Source of the DNA: Cichorium intybus
Lineage: Eukaryota > Streptophyta > Magnoliopsida > Asterales > Asteraceae
DNA length: 64,000 nucleotides
Direction of reading: 5' to 3'
Assembly (NCBI GenBank): GCA_023525715.1
Contig: CM042016.1
Location: 85,411,882 to 85,475,881, forward strand
The notes below the pieces were generated by a model, which was given only the letters and a program-made list of their open reading frames with translations, was not told the DNA's origin and made no database searches. Shown here one piece after another: positions 35,781-49,380 of the stretch (position 1 is the stretch's first letter; each line of letters starts with the position of its first letter). A program made the position numbers and the translations under genes.

Positions 35781-36470
35781 TGCCCTCATAGTTGGCAATT
35801 TGACAAAATAACTTTTAGAGAGATTGATTTATTATATGATTAATAAATCAATATAAATAATTTGTATATATATATTACGACGATAATATATTAATTAGAA
35901 ATAGTATTATTTAATTAATAATTAATCAAGAATTAATTGGAGTTAATTTGGTGATTAATTAGATTAATTAAAAGTGCAGGGGCTGTTTTGTAATTATTCA
36001 ATAGTTGAGTAGTTAAGTAGTGAACAATTATAGAAAGTCCATAATTGTTGGCGAAAATATGGATATGTATATCCATAATTTCGAAACCTATATTAAAGAT
36101 AAGTAGGGATTTGAATTAAAGATAAAAGGTTTATCCAATTTGAATTCAAATAGGTTTATCTACTAATCCTTTTAAGCCTATAAATAGGGGGCTTTGGATC
36201 CCCTAATCCTGCGCCATATTCCTATACCCTCTCCCTCTTTCTTGTTTTTATTGTTGCTAGCTTTGGGTGTGAACCATTAGAGGCACGACGCTTGTGGTGC
36301 TCGCTTCCAAAAGATTCAACAAAAGGTTAGTAATTTTCTGTTTATACTTTTAGTATTTTTCGAAATTGCCTTAGTTATTAGTTATAGGTTCAAATAGTGA
36401 AAACTTAGATCCAATTAGGTTGCATATGAACTTAAGGGTTAAGTTTATTTGTTTTGCCTAAAACCTATCA
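35708..36470 (+). repeat. 3' LTR of element D
   Basis: It matches 25838-26613 and ends AAAACCTATCA. Differences include a 14-base deletion where the 5' LTR has TTTAATGTATATCTAC-like sequence, and several substitutions. Confidence 0.88.
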
Positions 36471-38254
<1,784 letters not shown>

Positions 38255-38399
38255 TTTTATTTTCGGTAACAAATCTCATTTAATACTGAATTTTTTTATT
38301 TTTGGCAACAACAATAACCATCTCTTTAAATTAAGCCTATTAGATTTGAATATTCAAATTTCAAAAAAAAAACCAAATTTTCGTTTTCAGATTTTCAAA

Positions 38400-38480
38400 T
38401 TTTCGCAGGTGCATATATGCATATAAATTTATTTATATGCAGGTGCATATATACATATTCGCAGGTGTATATATGCATAT
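38400..38480. repeat. Short GCAGGTGCATATATGCATA-like repeats
   Basis: Three variants of GCAGGTGYATATATRCATA between 38405 and 38480. Confidence 0.65.
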
Positions 38481-38739
38481 TTTCGAAATTCATATATACA
38501 TATTATTGTCTTTAATTATGAACGCAAACAACGAAAAATCGATTTATTAAAAACAATAATATACAACTGTTTTGAACGATACATAAATATTTACTAAAAA
38601 TAATGAACAATACATACAAAAATATAAAAACACAACAAAATTCCATGATATCTTCATTTTTTTAGTTTGTCACTTTTTAATTCTTCAATTTGATTGATAA
38701 ATTCTTCAAAATCTACAAAAACATTAACAAAAATTAATA

Positions 38740-39340
<601 letters not shown>

Positions 39341-39364
39341 TAAAGAGATGTACTAGAAACTAAC

Positions 39365-39628
39365 CGATAGTCCCATGGCAACACTTAGTAACGCGATTTT
39401 GTTCCTTCCGGAACACAGTCTAACCTTCTCCTTGTACTCAATTCTCATATCTTCACGTGTTCCAAAAGCCGAACCCGAAAGTTTTCCGTTTATAAATACA
39501 TGAAGCGCATGCCCGGTTGACTGTACCAACAGTTTCAGATGCTCCCCGGTATACAAGAAAGACTTAGAAGGCGCAACATCGATACTGTAAAGTCATAACT
39601 TCACGTCAAGAATGCGATTTCATTCCAA

Positions 39629-39667
<39 letters not shown>

Positions 39668-40430
39668 CAACGAACCATCTTACTTAGTTGTACACCAAAG
39701 ATAATCACTAGCATCTCTAGTGACATTTACTTGGTCCAAAAGACCAAACGATGTGAAAGCCGAGCCTTCGTCACTAAGTGTTAGATCTTCGTTAAAAGTT
39801 TCCCATGAAAGTATCTCGGAATTTGTCCATAACATTGTTAATCTTGTTGATTGGACTCCAATCTGTACAATTTTACAAATGTTAAACAAAAAAGTACGTC
39901 AAGAATAGTCAAACACTGATTGAGGAACGTACTTTGGCGGTATTGAAGACCTTATTCTGACAATCGGAAAGAATACTTATGGACCACGGAGGTATATTAT
40001 AGTGCTTCTGGTTGAGTATCATTCGTGTCCCGTTACTTGTGTCGTAGTTTGAGAGAAAAGCCGAACAGTGTCCTAATTTGGAATAGAATATGTGCGCCTG
40101 AAAAGTGGTAATCCTTTTATGTAAAATCTTCAAAAAAATATATTGTATTTTGAAACTCGAGATAAAAACCTGTTGAAGGGAACCTAACGGGATGGCAATA
40201 GGATCTGAAGAAATTAAAGTCGGTTCACATTGCTTGATCGCTTTGTGAAGCTCTGCCAAATGCCCGTATTTTGGTTGTCTGATCAATCCTATTAAAAGAT
40301 TCATAGTTAAAACAGTTCGACTTTTGTGGTAAAAAACGACATTTGAGTATTTGACAGCGAGAGTCAGAGTATATTTTACCATATTCATCAATCGGAGCAT
40401 CGTAATCGTACAGACTCCATTGAAGCAGAA
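39365..40430 (-). pseudogene. Partial plant beta-galactosidase gene (GH35), five middle exons
   Basis: Plant GH35 enzymes remove galactose from cell wall polysaccharides. Five exons on the minus strand are recognisable, with GT/AG borders: to 40380 (SLYDYDAPIDEYG), 40288-40170 (LIRQPKYGHLAELHKAIK), 40097-39933 (HYNIPPWSISILSDC), 39862-39684 (NVTRDASDYLW) and 39586-39365 (STGHALHVFINGKLSG). All are open in the frame expected. The N-terminal TIM barrel with both catalytic glutamates and the C-terminal part are missing, and the flanks are unrelated (simple repeat on one side, a 35-bp tandem duplication at 40410-40475 on the other). It is therefore a gene fragment, moved with introns at the DNA level or cut by rearrangement, and cannot encode an active enzyme. 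Confidence 0.85.
39629..39662. repeat. AAT microsatellite
   Basis: About eleven AAT units, inside the last intron of the beta-galactosidase fragment. Confidence 0.93.
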
Positions 40431-40740
40431 ATTTCGAACACCCACAGACTCCATTGAAGAAGAAATTTCGAAATCTGGGCATCAGTTCGAGAATTAATCA
40501 AATCCACAACAATTGAATTCGAAATAACAGAAGAATCATCAACGCTAACACCCTTTTGCACAGAATTCAGCAATTGATTCGATTCCAAACCCATACCGAT
40601 TGAAAAAAGTGCTTAGTCGGAACTACCATTTGCGATTTCAAATTCCGAATCGACTTTACCAGACTCAATCGAGGTTATAGCAACTCCGAATCGACTTTAC
40701 CAGACTCAATCGAGTTTTTACCAGACTCAATCGAGTTTAC
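40410..40740. repeat. Small tandem duplications upstream of beta-galactosidase fragment
   Basis: CAGACTCCATTGAAGMAGAA with following TTTCGAA is repeated at 40410 and 40445. Also CGAATCGACTTTACCAGACT with following CAATCGAG occurs at about 40648 and 40688, and its second half again at 40718. Confidence 0.75.
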
Positions 40741-40973
40741 AGTCGTTCTCCGGCCACATGGTCTAACCCTAGCTCCACCGTGGAGCCGTAAACAGGCGCT
40801 ATTGTTGCAATCGGCGATGAGTGATGCTGTTAACGGCGGCGACTAGTGGTACTATTGACGGCGGCGACGAGTGGTGCTATCGACACGAAATCGATCTCCA
40901 CCAGTGTCTGCGTCTTCGTCTCTCCTCCGAATTCTTCTACAGCGTAAATTCGTGAGGAGAAATTGTTTTTGTT

Positions 40974-41097
40974 CCTACCTTTTATTCCTACTAATCTTCC
41001 TACCCATGTTAAATTGTGACATGTGTATTAAAATATTACTAGTTTTATTAAATATGACACTTGTCATAATTTTACATGGGTAGGAATAAAAGGTAGG
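40974..41097. mobile_element. Short foldback element (MITE-like)
   Basis: CCTACCTTTTATTCCTAC at 40974 is mirrored by GTAGGAATAAAAGGTAGG ending at 41097. The inverted similarity extends about 55 bases inward, with a 7-base extra piece in the left arm. No clear target duplication, so the superfamily is undecided. Confidence 0.7.
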
Positions 41098-41275
41098 ATT
41101 CAATACAATTACTCGTTGGGGAGAGTCCCACCGGTTTCACGTAAATTAGGAGAGTGAAGAGAGAGAGAAGCGTAAATTGGAGGTTTCTTTTTTTAGTATC
41201 CGATTTCTTTTATTATCCAATTTATCCTTGATTTTCTTTTAAAAAAGTCAAATTCACCATTGAAATTAATATAAA

Positions 41276-41308
41276 CTAGGTGTTGAGCTGGTCGCGCGTT
41301 GCCGCGGG
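41276..41308 (-). other. Helitron 3' terminus: hairpin and CTAG
   Basis: A CGCG-loop-CGCG stem at 41295-41306 stands 15 bases before the CTAG end. The next base on the minus strand is T. This is the canonical rolling-circle termination structure. Confidence 0.8.
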
Positions 41309-41572
41309 ATAAGTATATAACATTCAATAGTTGTATTGTTATATATGTGGATGTATCACAATATAGTTTAAGCGTGAGATGGATAACACAACATCATACA
41401 TTGTTTGATACAAAAATAATACAACACCAGACGTCATATCATACGTGTTTATGAAGATTATACACGAAACTGTAAGTAGGGATTTTGCAAAATTAGATCA
41501 CCTTACATTGTAGACTAATTTGGTTGACGTGACTTTTTGTTGTCACCTATGGCTGCAATGTTAATTTAGTGA

Positions 41573-43318
41573 TTACAATCTTGTAAGTGTTATGAGCATC
41601 ACGAATAAAGTGAAGTAACAAATTGTGTTTATATTTGTACCTGGTGGAGGTGGTTGTAGTCTTTTCGGTTTCGGGTCAGGTGTAACTGGAGGTAGGTGGC
41701 TTGTTTTTCTTTTTGAATGATGATCAAAGACTTTTGTTGTCTTGTTCACAACAATTGTTCGGTCAGGCTTAGGTGTTAATTGAAAATGTTGTGGTATGCC
41801 TATATGAGAGATAATTGGTGCTGGCAGTATTTTTGGGTCCATGTATCCATGCTTAACGACCATGTCTTCGCAGTTTATGTTTAACATTTCGGCCATAGCT
41901 TCATTGAAGAAAACGACATCAGCAGTTCCTGTAGAGTCTGTGATGGATGCGTTTACGCAGTACCTGGACGGATCATATAGTAATTGTTATAATAATTGTT
42001 GTAAGATATGTTATGCTATATGAAAGTATGATAGGGACGTGTTTGTGTAGGTTGATACTTACTTGAATTTTGGCTCTATGTCCTCATGGTCTTCACATAC
42101 AAAATAAGTCGATGTGTCATCTTCCTGGTATAGCTTCTTGGTGCATTTTGAGCAATGTACATAATACCATGTTCGATGTGAATACACTTCTTTGATTTGA
42201 GCCGTGCATGTGAGATGGGGTTGCTGGTATTTGAGAGAAGTTATGTAGTAGATGTATGGTAAATCAACTTTTGGTGTGTTAAAATTTCAGATGTTTACCG
42301 TTTTGTTTTCTGATATTTTTGTAAGGAGTTCACGGATTGTTACTTTGTTGTCAGTTGTATCCAATGCTTTTAACCTTAATATAGCATATTTGTTAGATGA
42401 TGGCTTTTAGTGTGTGATTATTTAGGAGTTTTACCTGTTAACGTGTTCTATAGTTTGTGGGAATGTTGGGTTGATGAAAACAGTTGTTGCATTTGTGGAT
42501 TCCAGCTGTGGTAAGCCTGGTTAAAGATATATGTAAGTACGTGTCTAGCACTATTTAGAATGATATTAAAGTTTTTTTGTTTAGTTGTACATACCCATGT
42601 ATTCAGTGACTATTGTAGATGTGATTGCAATGATGTCTCCATTTTTTCGAATGTTGGCTACCAGATGTGTTTGTTCAGGCCAAAAGGTTATGTCAACCAT
42701 TTTTCCTCTGTTCATAAGCAGAAAAAAGTTAGTTAATGCAGTAACCAAGAATTGAAGTTACAATGCAATGATGAAGAATGCAGATGTTATTGTTGGGTTA
42801 AGTGTTTGTTGTTAAATGTTTTATTTTTGATAAGTATTTTTTGTGTACCCGTAAGTAGCTTGGGTTCTCGTCGCCGGTTGTCCAACATCTCATAATTAGC
42901 AAAGCTGAAGTACTGGGTTGGTATATTGGTGTCAGAAATCGGGTTGAATTCTGCTTTTTCTCCGATCTTTAGAGCTGCTTTGTGATCTACGACTGGCATG
43001 TATTTCCTTGATGGGATGCAAATATATTTTGTGACAGTGTAGCATGATTGTAGTTTGATGGTCGATTCGAAATGTGCTTCATTATTTAGGTCCGCAATTG
43101 CTTCAATAGCATCACCCTACATTGTATGGTTGGATCGTTAGCTGTAAGATAAGGCGTGTTGATAATATTGTGGGTCTGTGTATTTAACTCACTTGGCTAT
43201 CAACAAACAGGTAACATAGTAGATTTTGATTCTTTAGTATCCATCGCTTCACTACTCTTATCTGTATTGGGTGTGGCTTTTGACGCTCTTTGATGTCAGA
43301 GATGCGTATCGAAGCCAT
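41573..43318 (-). CDS. RPA1-like single-stranded DNA-binding protein of the Helitron, seven exons
   Basis: The start is the ATG at 43318 (MASIRISDIKERQ). Exons with GT/AG borders: 43318-43193, 43116-42849, 42705-42595, 42516-42435, 42374-42299, 42223-42063 and 41963-41641. The third uses the AG at 42707-42706. Phases then agree through all six introns with no stop. Exons 1-2 form the first OB fold (CYLFVDSQGDAIEAIADL), exons 3-5 a second, shortened OB fold (VDITFWPEQTHLV, GDIIAITSTIV), and exons 6-7 the zinc-finger OB fold (WYYVHCSKCTKKL, YFVCEDH). The exact end is unclear: reading through gives a stop at 41573, or a short further exon exists. Plant Helitrons often carry such genes next to the helicase; the protein probably protects single-stranded intermediates. 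Confidence 0.85.
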
Positions 43319-43549
43319 TGTTGTTGTACGGATGGTGTGTCGGATAACTGTGGAATACATGAATCTGTCAGTACACATAAATAGTAAGAATGTGAGAATT
43401 GGTAGAATGTAAGTATGTAACCTATCTATTTCCTTGTATATGATGCACATTGTCAGTATATAAAGTACGGAGGTATAATAATGTGAACATTATACATCTA
43501 TGAGTTACGAATAATCAGAAGTCGGGTATGCAAACAGTAGAAGGAATTT

Positions 43550-46090
43550 TTATGCAATGTCTATTTCTTGCAGAAAATCGGAATATACTATATTCTTTGT
43601 CACGTTTTGGTTGTCATTGTCCTGTGGAATTATTAGAATTTTGAAGGCATTGGGTGTTGTTGCTCTTGATAAGGCTACGTATAGTTGGCCGTGACTGAAT
43701 ACATGTTGTGGTAAGTAGATGCCTATTTTGTCTAGTGATTGGCCCTGACTTTTGTTTATTGTCATTGCATAGCATAGCTTAACTGGAAATTGCTTTCTTT
43801 TGAAGTCAAATGGTAATTGTTTGTCTCTGTAAGTTAGTGTTATTTTTGGTAGGAAAACATGACGACCAATAAATTTGCCAGTAATTATTTCTGCTTCAAT
43901 AATTCTTGGTAGTAATTGTGTCACTATCAATCTAGTGCCATTGCAAAGGCCCTCAATTGGGTTGAGGTTTCTTAGGAGTATAATGGGTGCATTGACTTTA
44001 AGCTGCAAAGAGTGCGTAGGAAATCCGTTAAAGTTTAGGAGGTTTAGGTATTCAGTTGGGTAAAGGATCTCGGTATCGCCATGGTCCCCTGGATGAGGAA
44101 CGATGGAGTCGACGCTTGTATAGGTTGTGACTGTTCGTTGAGTGAGGTTAATAATTAGTGAGTTCAGTTCGTCAACTGTATCGTTTTTGGGGCATACGAT
44201 TGCACTTGTTGACAATGTTTTGGCTGTTGGGTTTTCTAAAGTATCTTTGTCGTATATAAATTCGATAAGTTTTGTTAACGCGTGCTCATCGGGAGGTATT
44301 ACGTATTGTTTTGGTATTTGTATTAGTTTGGTATTTTGTGGGTCACTTGTGTCGGGTGTTCCTTCTTTCCCATCGCCTACATCAAGTAACCATGATGAGA
44401 ATGTTGAAATCATGTGTTGGTCTTCTAGATTAAGATTTGGCCTTTGAAGTCGCATGTTTTCATTCAATTTGTAAATTCTGAAGTATTTCCATAGATAAGA
44501 TCTTGGTAATGAAGAAGCTAGCATTGTTGACTTTGAAGCTTTAGGTATTACTGGAAGTGTTTGTCTGAAATCACCACCCAGTAACATTGATTTTCCACCG
44601 AAAGGCTGATTAGTATTATCGAACAAGTCTTTCATTGATCTGTCTAGCGATTCAAAACATTTGCGATCGTTCATTGGTGCCTCGTCCCAGATAATAATGG
44701 ATGTTTCAGCTAATAATTGAGCAAGATGAGTTTTTTTGTTTATGTTGCAGGTGGCGGTATCTGTAATATCTAATGGGATTTTAAATCGGGAATGAGCTGT
44801 GCGACCTGAAGGAAGCAACAATGATGCAATGCCAGACGCTGCAACCGCTAGCACGATATTTCCTCTGGAACGTAATCCGGAAATGATTGTTGTCCATAAA
44901 AATGTTTTCCCTGTTCCTCCATGCCCGTATACGAATGCTAAAATTTGTTGGTTTAAGGAGATTGCAGACATGACACGTTCATATATGAGTCGTTGTTGAG
45001 AATTAAGGCGTGAATGGCATTGCTCGTGTTCGGATGCCAATAGGCGTTTGTCATAGTTTTTCTCCTCCATAAGCAATTTATTTTGTAATCGTTGAAGCAA
45101 ATTAGGATTTGGTAACGGTAAGCCAAACTCTGATAAGGAAGAAGGGGAAGATCCTGAACGAAGCAACAGCTCTATTTCATACAATACATATTGTCTTAAT
45201 TCTTCTTCGTTTGTTATATGAAATTTTCGTTGTCCATCATCTGCCATTTTGTGCCATTGTTGGTTCCAGAATAGTATAGGATCTGATATTTCACAATACA
45301 ACAACATTTGAGTAAACAATGAACGTAATTCTGGTGCAGTAGCCCAATTTGAGGCTTCTTCAAATGTATGTGTCCACTCTCTGTCATCACCTATTAACCC
45401 TAATTTTTCACATGCAGCATGAAATGTTTCACACAGTTCACCGTTCACTGTTAGTATACACTCGTAGGATCTACAACCCTTTTGATAAGCTAAGAGCATA
45501 CGTAGAAAAAAGGTCTCTCCGGAGTTGGGGTGTATGTATATAAGTCTTCCTATTGCAGGAGTTCTCGTTGATGCTCGTCTTATCCAACATTTATTTGCTG
45601 TATCCCATCTGTATCTAGTGAGATAATCAATGTAAGTAATATCTCGACCTGTATCATCGTAGTTGTTGTTGCGCAACCATTCTGTAAGTGTAGTACGACT
45701 GTTGTACGTATTTTGGAGCACGTTGTGTAGTTGATCATTATCCCTAAAGCTAACATTTTGCTTGTTTTCTAAATGAACAGCTAGCACCTGTACAGCTGGG
45801 TTTCTATCGTGGATGAAAAAGTTGAAAATTCTCCATGCAGCCTCATGCGAGCATATGAATCTACCGTCAAGGAAGTTTTGAATTTCATTTAGATAACGAT
45901 CATTATGTTTGTCAGTAGTCGAGCGGGATTCTGTAATTGTATAATGTATACGATCAGCTCCCTTTGATATATACTTGAAGAGATATTTGATAAGCATATT
46001 CCAACCACAGTATTCAACGTTGATGTGGGCCATATAATGTAAACATAAGTGGCGGTTGTATGGAACGACATATCTATTGTCTATTTTCAC
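43550..46090 (-). CDS. Helitron PIF1-type helicase with Rep tyrosine region
   Basis: The frame is open for 846 codons. Its start (INVEYCGWNMLIKYLFKYIS) is the tyrosine-containing third motif of the Helitron Rep domain, so the true protein begins upstream. The helicase follows with all SF1B motifs: Walker A GHGGTGKTFLW, Walker B IIIWDEAPM, motif III LLGGDFRQTLPV, KLNENMRLQ, AMTINKSQGQS and LYVALSRAT. It unwinds DNA during rolling-circle transposition in the nucleus. There is no ATG where the frame opens (GTG at 46088-46090). About 70 residues that normally separate the HUH region from DNRYVVPYN are absent, so the gene looks broken at its 5' side by deletion. Confidence 0.92.
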   Translation of the reverse strand: MKIDNRYVVPYNRHLCLHYMAHINVEYCGWNMLIKYLFKYISKGADRIHYTITESRSTTDKHNDRYLNEIQNFLDGRFICSHEAAWRIFNFFIHDRNPAVQVLAVHLENKQNVSFRDNDQLHNVLQNTYNSRTTLTEWLRNNNYDDTGRDITYIDYLTRYRWDTANKCWIRRASTRTPAIGRLIYIHPNSGETFFLRMLLAYQKGCRSYECILTVNGELCETFHAACEKLGLIGDDREWTHTFEEASNWATAPELRSLFTQMLLYCEISDPILFWNQQWHKMADDGQRKFHITNEEELRQYVLYEIELLLRSGSSPSSLSEFGLPLPNPNLLQRLQNKLLMEEKNYDKRLLASEHEQCHSRLNSQQRLIYERVMSAISLNQQILAFVYGHGGTGKTFLWTTIISGLRSRGNIVLAVAASGIASLLLPSGRTAHSRFKIPLDITDTATCNINKKTHLAQLLAETSIIIWDEAPMNDRKCFESLDRSMKDLFDNTNQPFGGKSMLLGGDFRQTLPVIPKASKSTMLASSLPRSYLWKYFRIYKLNENMRLQRPNLNLEDQHMISTFSSWLLDVGDGKEGTPDTSDPQNTKLIQIPKQYVIPPDEHALTKLIEFIYDKDTLENPTAKTLSTSAIVCPKNDTVDELNSLIINLTQRTVTTYTSVDSIVPHPGDHGDTEILYPTEYLNLLNFNGFPTHSLQLKVNAPIILLRNLNPIEGLCNGTRLIVTQLLPRIIEAEIITGKFIGRHVFLPKITLTYRDKQLPFDFKRKQFPVKLCYAMTINKSQGQSLDKIGIYLPQHVFSHGQLYVALSRATTPNAFKILIIPQDNDNQNVTKNIVYSDFLQEIDIA

Positions 46091-46097
46091 ATTGGTA

Positions 46098-46226
46098 TTT
46101 CAGCGGATATATATCTATCAATTTCATCGGCGTCCTATATTCTATATGGTTGAGTAACCCATAATAGTAAATGACAATGCGGAAGTCCTCTTTTTTGAAA
46201 TTCAATGGTGTAAAGATCTGCGAGCA
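46098..46226 (-). pseudogene. Helitron Rep HUH segment between the two open frames
   Basis: The minus strand encodes LYTIEFQKRGLPHCHLLLW, the HUH motif in which two histidines bind the metal needed for nicking. An upstream AG at about 46220 and a GT at about 46325 could join it to the N-terminal frame as an intron of about 105 bases. After QPYRI comes an in-frame TAG, then DADEIDRYISAEIP, then further stops. The helicase frame restarts only 8 bases later in a different phase. A stop plus a deletion therefore separates the two histidines from the catalytic tyrosines. Confidence 0.8.
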
Positions 46227-46283
46227 GTAAAGAAAGTGAAGTTAGTGACAACTACATCTAACTTTTAGGCTGAACAATAGTAA

Positions 46284-47786
46284 CTAACAGGAGGTGATCG
46301 AGAGATTACGTGCAGCTACTTGACCGAAAGGTCTTTTGTTTTTGAGAAAGTCAATAAGCGACTGGACTTTTATTTCGAAAATTCTGGCGATGATATCTGG
46401 ACGATCGTGTGGTTTGAGCAATGGAAATCGGGACAAATATCTTTGAATTTCAGGCCACTTAACATTGCACGTGAATGTGATGAAATACTGAGGGTTGCCA
46501 TATACTCGACAAATGGCTAGAGCATCTTGGTAGTGCTTGTACATGTACCTTGGGCCACCTACAAAAGACGATGGCAAAATAGTTCGTTTCCCGATATCAC
46601 GACCTTCAGTATCACCACGTTGAACCGCGTCATGGACGCCTTGAAGGAATTCAGTACGAAAGATATTTTGATTTTGCCTTATGTAGTCTAGTCGGCTCTC
46701 TTCAATGCACACGTAGGCATCAACCAAATATTGTTGCAGGAGGCGGCCTGCCCTGAGAAGTAATGTATATAAGTTGAATCGGTCATGCAACATATAGCTA
46801 TAGTAGGCGTTGATCGTCATGTTTTTTCTTTGTGAATCGCTATTTCCACGAAGAGTTAGCTTTGGTGACCATCCAGTTTCACCGTAAATGAAAAGTAGAG
46901 GGTATTGCAATTCCATGTAGAGCGGGTGAAGTTTGTTTATACGTTGTGGGCTACCTTCTTTTTGTCTAATAATTATGTCAAAGGTGTTACATGTTGGATC
47001 GTCATCAGACACAATTGCACCAATACAGCCGGGGGATGGCCTGTCGTAACATAAAGCAGTTTCGGAGCTATAAAGACATACGTTAAAGTTGGGCACATCA
47101 GGCATTGAACATATATCTCTAGCTATTCGGAAAAGCTTAATCAATTCATTTGACTTTTCTAAGGTATTTTGAAGAATGATGACTGTTTCACGATCAAGAG
47201 GTGTTTGGTTTTCAAAAGTAAATGCATGAAGCCTATTGTCAATTTCATTATCGGTGTCATAAATGTACATTTGCAGGAATCGAGGCTTGTCATTAGGTGG
47301 TGGGCATAGGCTACCAATCCAATGGTGAATTTGTCCTGCAATCTTAAAGACATATGGGCCAGAACCTTTGTTTACTGTATCGTCCACCTTCCCACCGAAA
47401 GAACACATAGAGAACATAGAATTGTAGGCTCTGATATTTAACAGGAAGTGAGGTTGTTGAAATAGATCTACAATTGATGTAGGAAAGTGTGTGTGAAACG
47501 GAAGAGCCACACGGCCTCCTTTACAACATTGCATGTACTTTGGACATTTGTTACCAGAAGCAGCAACTGCACGTTCATCATACCAAAAGAAAGCACCACA
47601 GAACTCGCATATATTGTTACAGTCGCCACTATCTATGTAGAAAGAGGCATTAACAGATGAATTACGAAGCAAAGTAGAGCGATAAGTAGCTTGTCTTGAC
47701 AACTGACAATGATGACTCTGAGTTGATGTCGATGGTGTGTCGAAAGGATGAGTAGTATCGAGCCTTTGATTCTTTCTACGTGGCAT
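46284..47786 (-). CDS. Helitron Rep N-terminal region (Helitron_like_N)
   Basis: The preferred start is the ATG at 47786 (MPRRKNQRLDT), ten codons after an upstream ATG at 47816. An N-terminal Cys-rich zinc-finger-like region (CNNICEFCGAFFWYDER, then CPKYMQCCKGG) is typical of plant Helitron transposases. The C-terminal part has FVGGPRYMYKHYQDALAICR and the first Rep motif FITFTCNVKWPEIQRYL. The frame continues past KRPFG into what is probably an intron and stops at 46284. Together with the HUH segment and helicase this would be one protein in an active element. Confidence 0.88.
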   Translation of the reverse strand: MPRRKNQRLDTTHPFDTPSTSTQSHHCQLSRQATYRSTLLRNSSVNASFYIDSGDCNNICEFCGAFFWYDERAVAASGNKCPKYMQCCKGGRVALPFHTHFPTSIVDLFQQPHFLLNIRAYNSMFSMCSFGGKVDDTVNKGSGPYVFKIAGQIHHWIGSLCPPPNDKPRFLQMYIYDTDNEIDNRLHAFTFENQTPLDRETVIILQNTLEKSNELIKLFRIARDICSMPDVPNFNVCLYSSETALCYDRPSPGCIGAIVSDDDPTCNTFDIIIRQKEGSPQRINKLHPLYMELQYPLLFIYGETGWSPKLTLRGNSDSQRKNMTINAYYSYMLHDRFNLYTLLLRAGRLLQQYLVDAYVCIEESRLDYIRQNQNIFRTEFLQGVHDAVQRGDTEGRDIGKRTILPSSFVGGPRYMYKHYQDALAICRVYGNPQYFITFTCNVKWPEIQRYLSRFPLLKPHDRPDIIARIFEIKVQSLIDFLKNKRPFGQVAARNLSITSC

Positions 47787-48495
47787 TTTTGTACGAAGAA
47801 ATTTAATAAGAAGCAAAGTAGTTATGAGGCCAGATTTAGGATGAAGTATAGTGTAATGTATGATAGCAAATTGTTGTTTATCTAAGAAGACATTTGAAAG
47901 TGGAAGCGCATAGGTAACAGGACTAACATGTAAGTAACATTAAGTGAGTTAGTATATATGAGACAAATAAATAAACATACCAAACTTTGATTACCCCGGG
48001 ACTGCAATAAGAAGCTGTAGGCGTTATTCGTCGAAACCTGACTACGGAAATTGGTTGCAAGTAATATCAGTATCTATAACAAAAAATGCTCATCAAGTAA
48101 ATTTTACATTAAAAATCAGAAATTTTATGATGTACGCATATTTGTTCAGTATGTTTGCTATAGAAATAAAATTTAGTCCATATAATTTGTAACGATGGTA
48201 GAAATTAACATGAGGGCATTTTAAGAAACAACGCGTTAAGGAGAAGGATTGTGAAAAAAGAAAAGTGAGGACGACTTCTAAAATTCAAAAGGCCATACAC
48301 ATTTATATTGATTATGAAACTTTGCGTCCTTGTATTTATATTTTATTTAAAGTATTCGGTGCATACATATGGGTGGGCCAACATGGTGTAATAAATGCTA
48401 TGAAATATTGACATCAACGTAAATATAGTTACTTTATGTGACATGTAAAGCTGAAGACGGATCTCTTTTTCACATCACGATTTCAAAGATATCTA
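47787..48495. other. Helitron upstream region and unassigned sequence
   Basis: Probably contains the promoter and 5' end of the Helitron on the minus strand. No TC terminus could be fixed, and no other gene is seen. Confidence 0.4.
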
Positions 48496-49062
<567 letters not shown>

Positions 49063-49065
<3 letters not shown>

Positions 49066-49380
49066 TTTGTTTTGCTGGATTAATTACATATTCCAATGGA
49101 CCTTCAATAACGCATAAAGAAAATGAAAATCAAACATTTGGCGGTCCCCACCCTCATAAACTCTCCCTTTGAATTTTAAATCAAAAAGGAAAACAAAAAG
49201 ATAAAGTGTGTAAATCATATTTGTGTTTGTCGGCAATGTAATGGAGTTGTATTGGATTATTATATTCATCTCATTATGTAGAAACAGTAAAAGTTAATAT
49301 TCAAGCATGCTTTTATAATTGGAATGCAAATTTGACTATTAAAGTAAAAATTCTTTTGCCACAAATCAGGTTTACTTTGA
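49063..49380. other. Unassigned sequence
   Basis: No gene or repeat recognised. Confidence 0.4.

Larger units (their letters stand above)
25838..36470 (+). mobile_element. Non-autonomous copia-like LTR element (element D)
   Basis: The 5' LTR is at 25838-26613, the primer site at 26616-26627, and the 3' LTR at 35607 (or 35708) to 36470. The internal region is about 9 kb but becomes 5.9 kb when the nested solo LTR is subtracted, almost the same as B. It keeps the same 24-bp motif, the same tandem repeat and the same degenerate Gag. No protease, RT or integrase can be read in any frame, so mobilisation would need a partner such as element C. Confidence 0.87.
41276..48000 (-). mobile_element. 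Helitron with Rep/helicase and RPA-like genes; 5' end not located
   Basis: Read on the minus strand, the order is Rep N-terminal region, HUH motif, SF1 helicase, RPA-like gene and the 3' terminus. The terminus is CTAG at 41276-41279 followed by T, as Helitrons insert between A and T. About 13 bases before it is a GC-rich hairpin (CCGCGGCAACGCGCG, 41294-41308). The 5' TC end was not identified. The given right limit is approximate and could extend to the TA array at 48518. Confidence 0.87.

Noticed and set aside
41140..41275. Extension of the Helitron to include the beta-galactosidase fragment
   Set aside because: The CTAG terminus with hairpin at 41276-41308 places the fragment outside the element.
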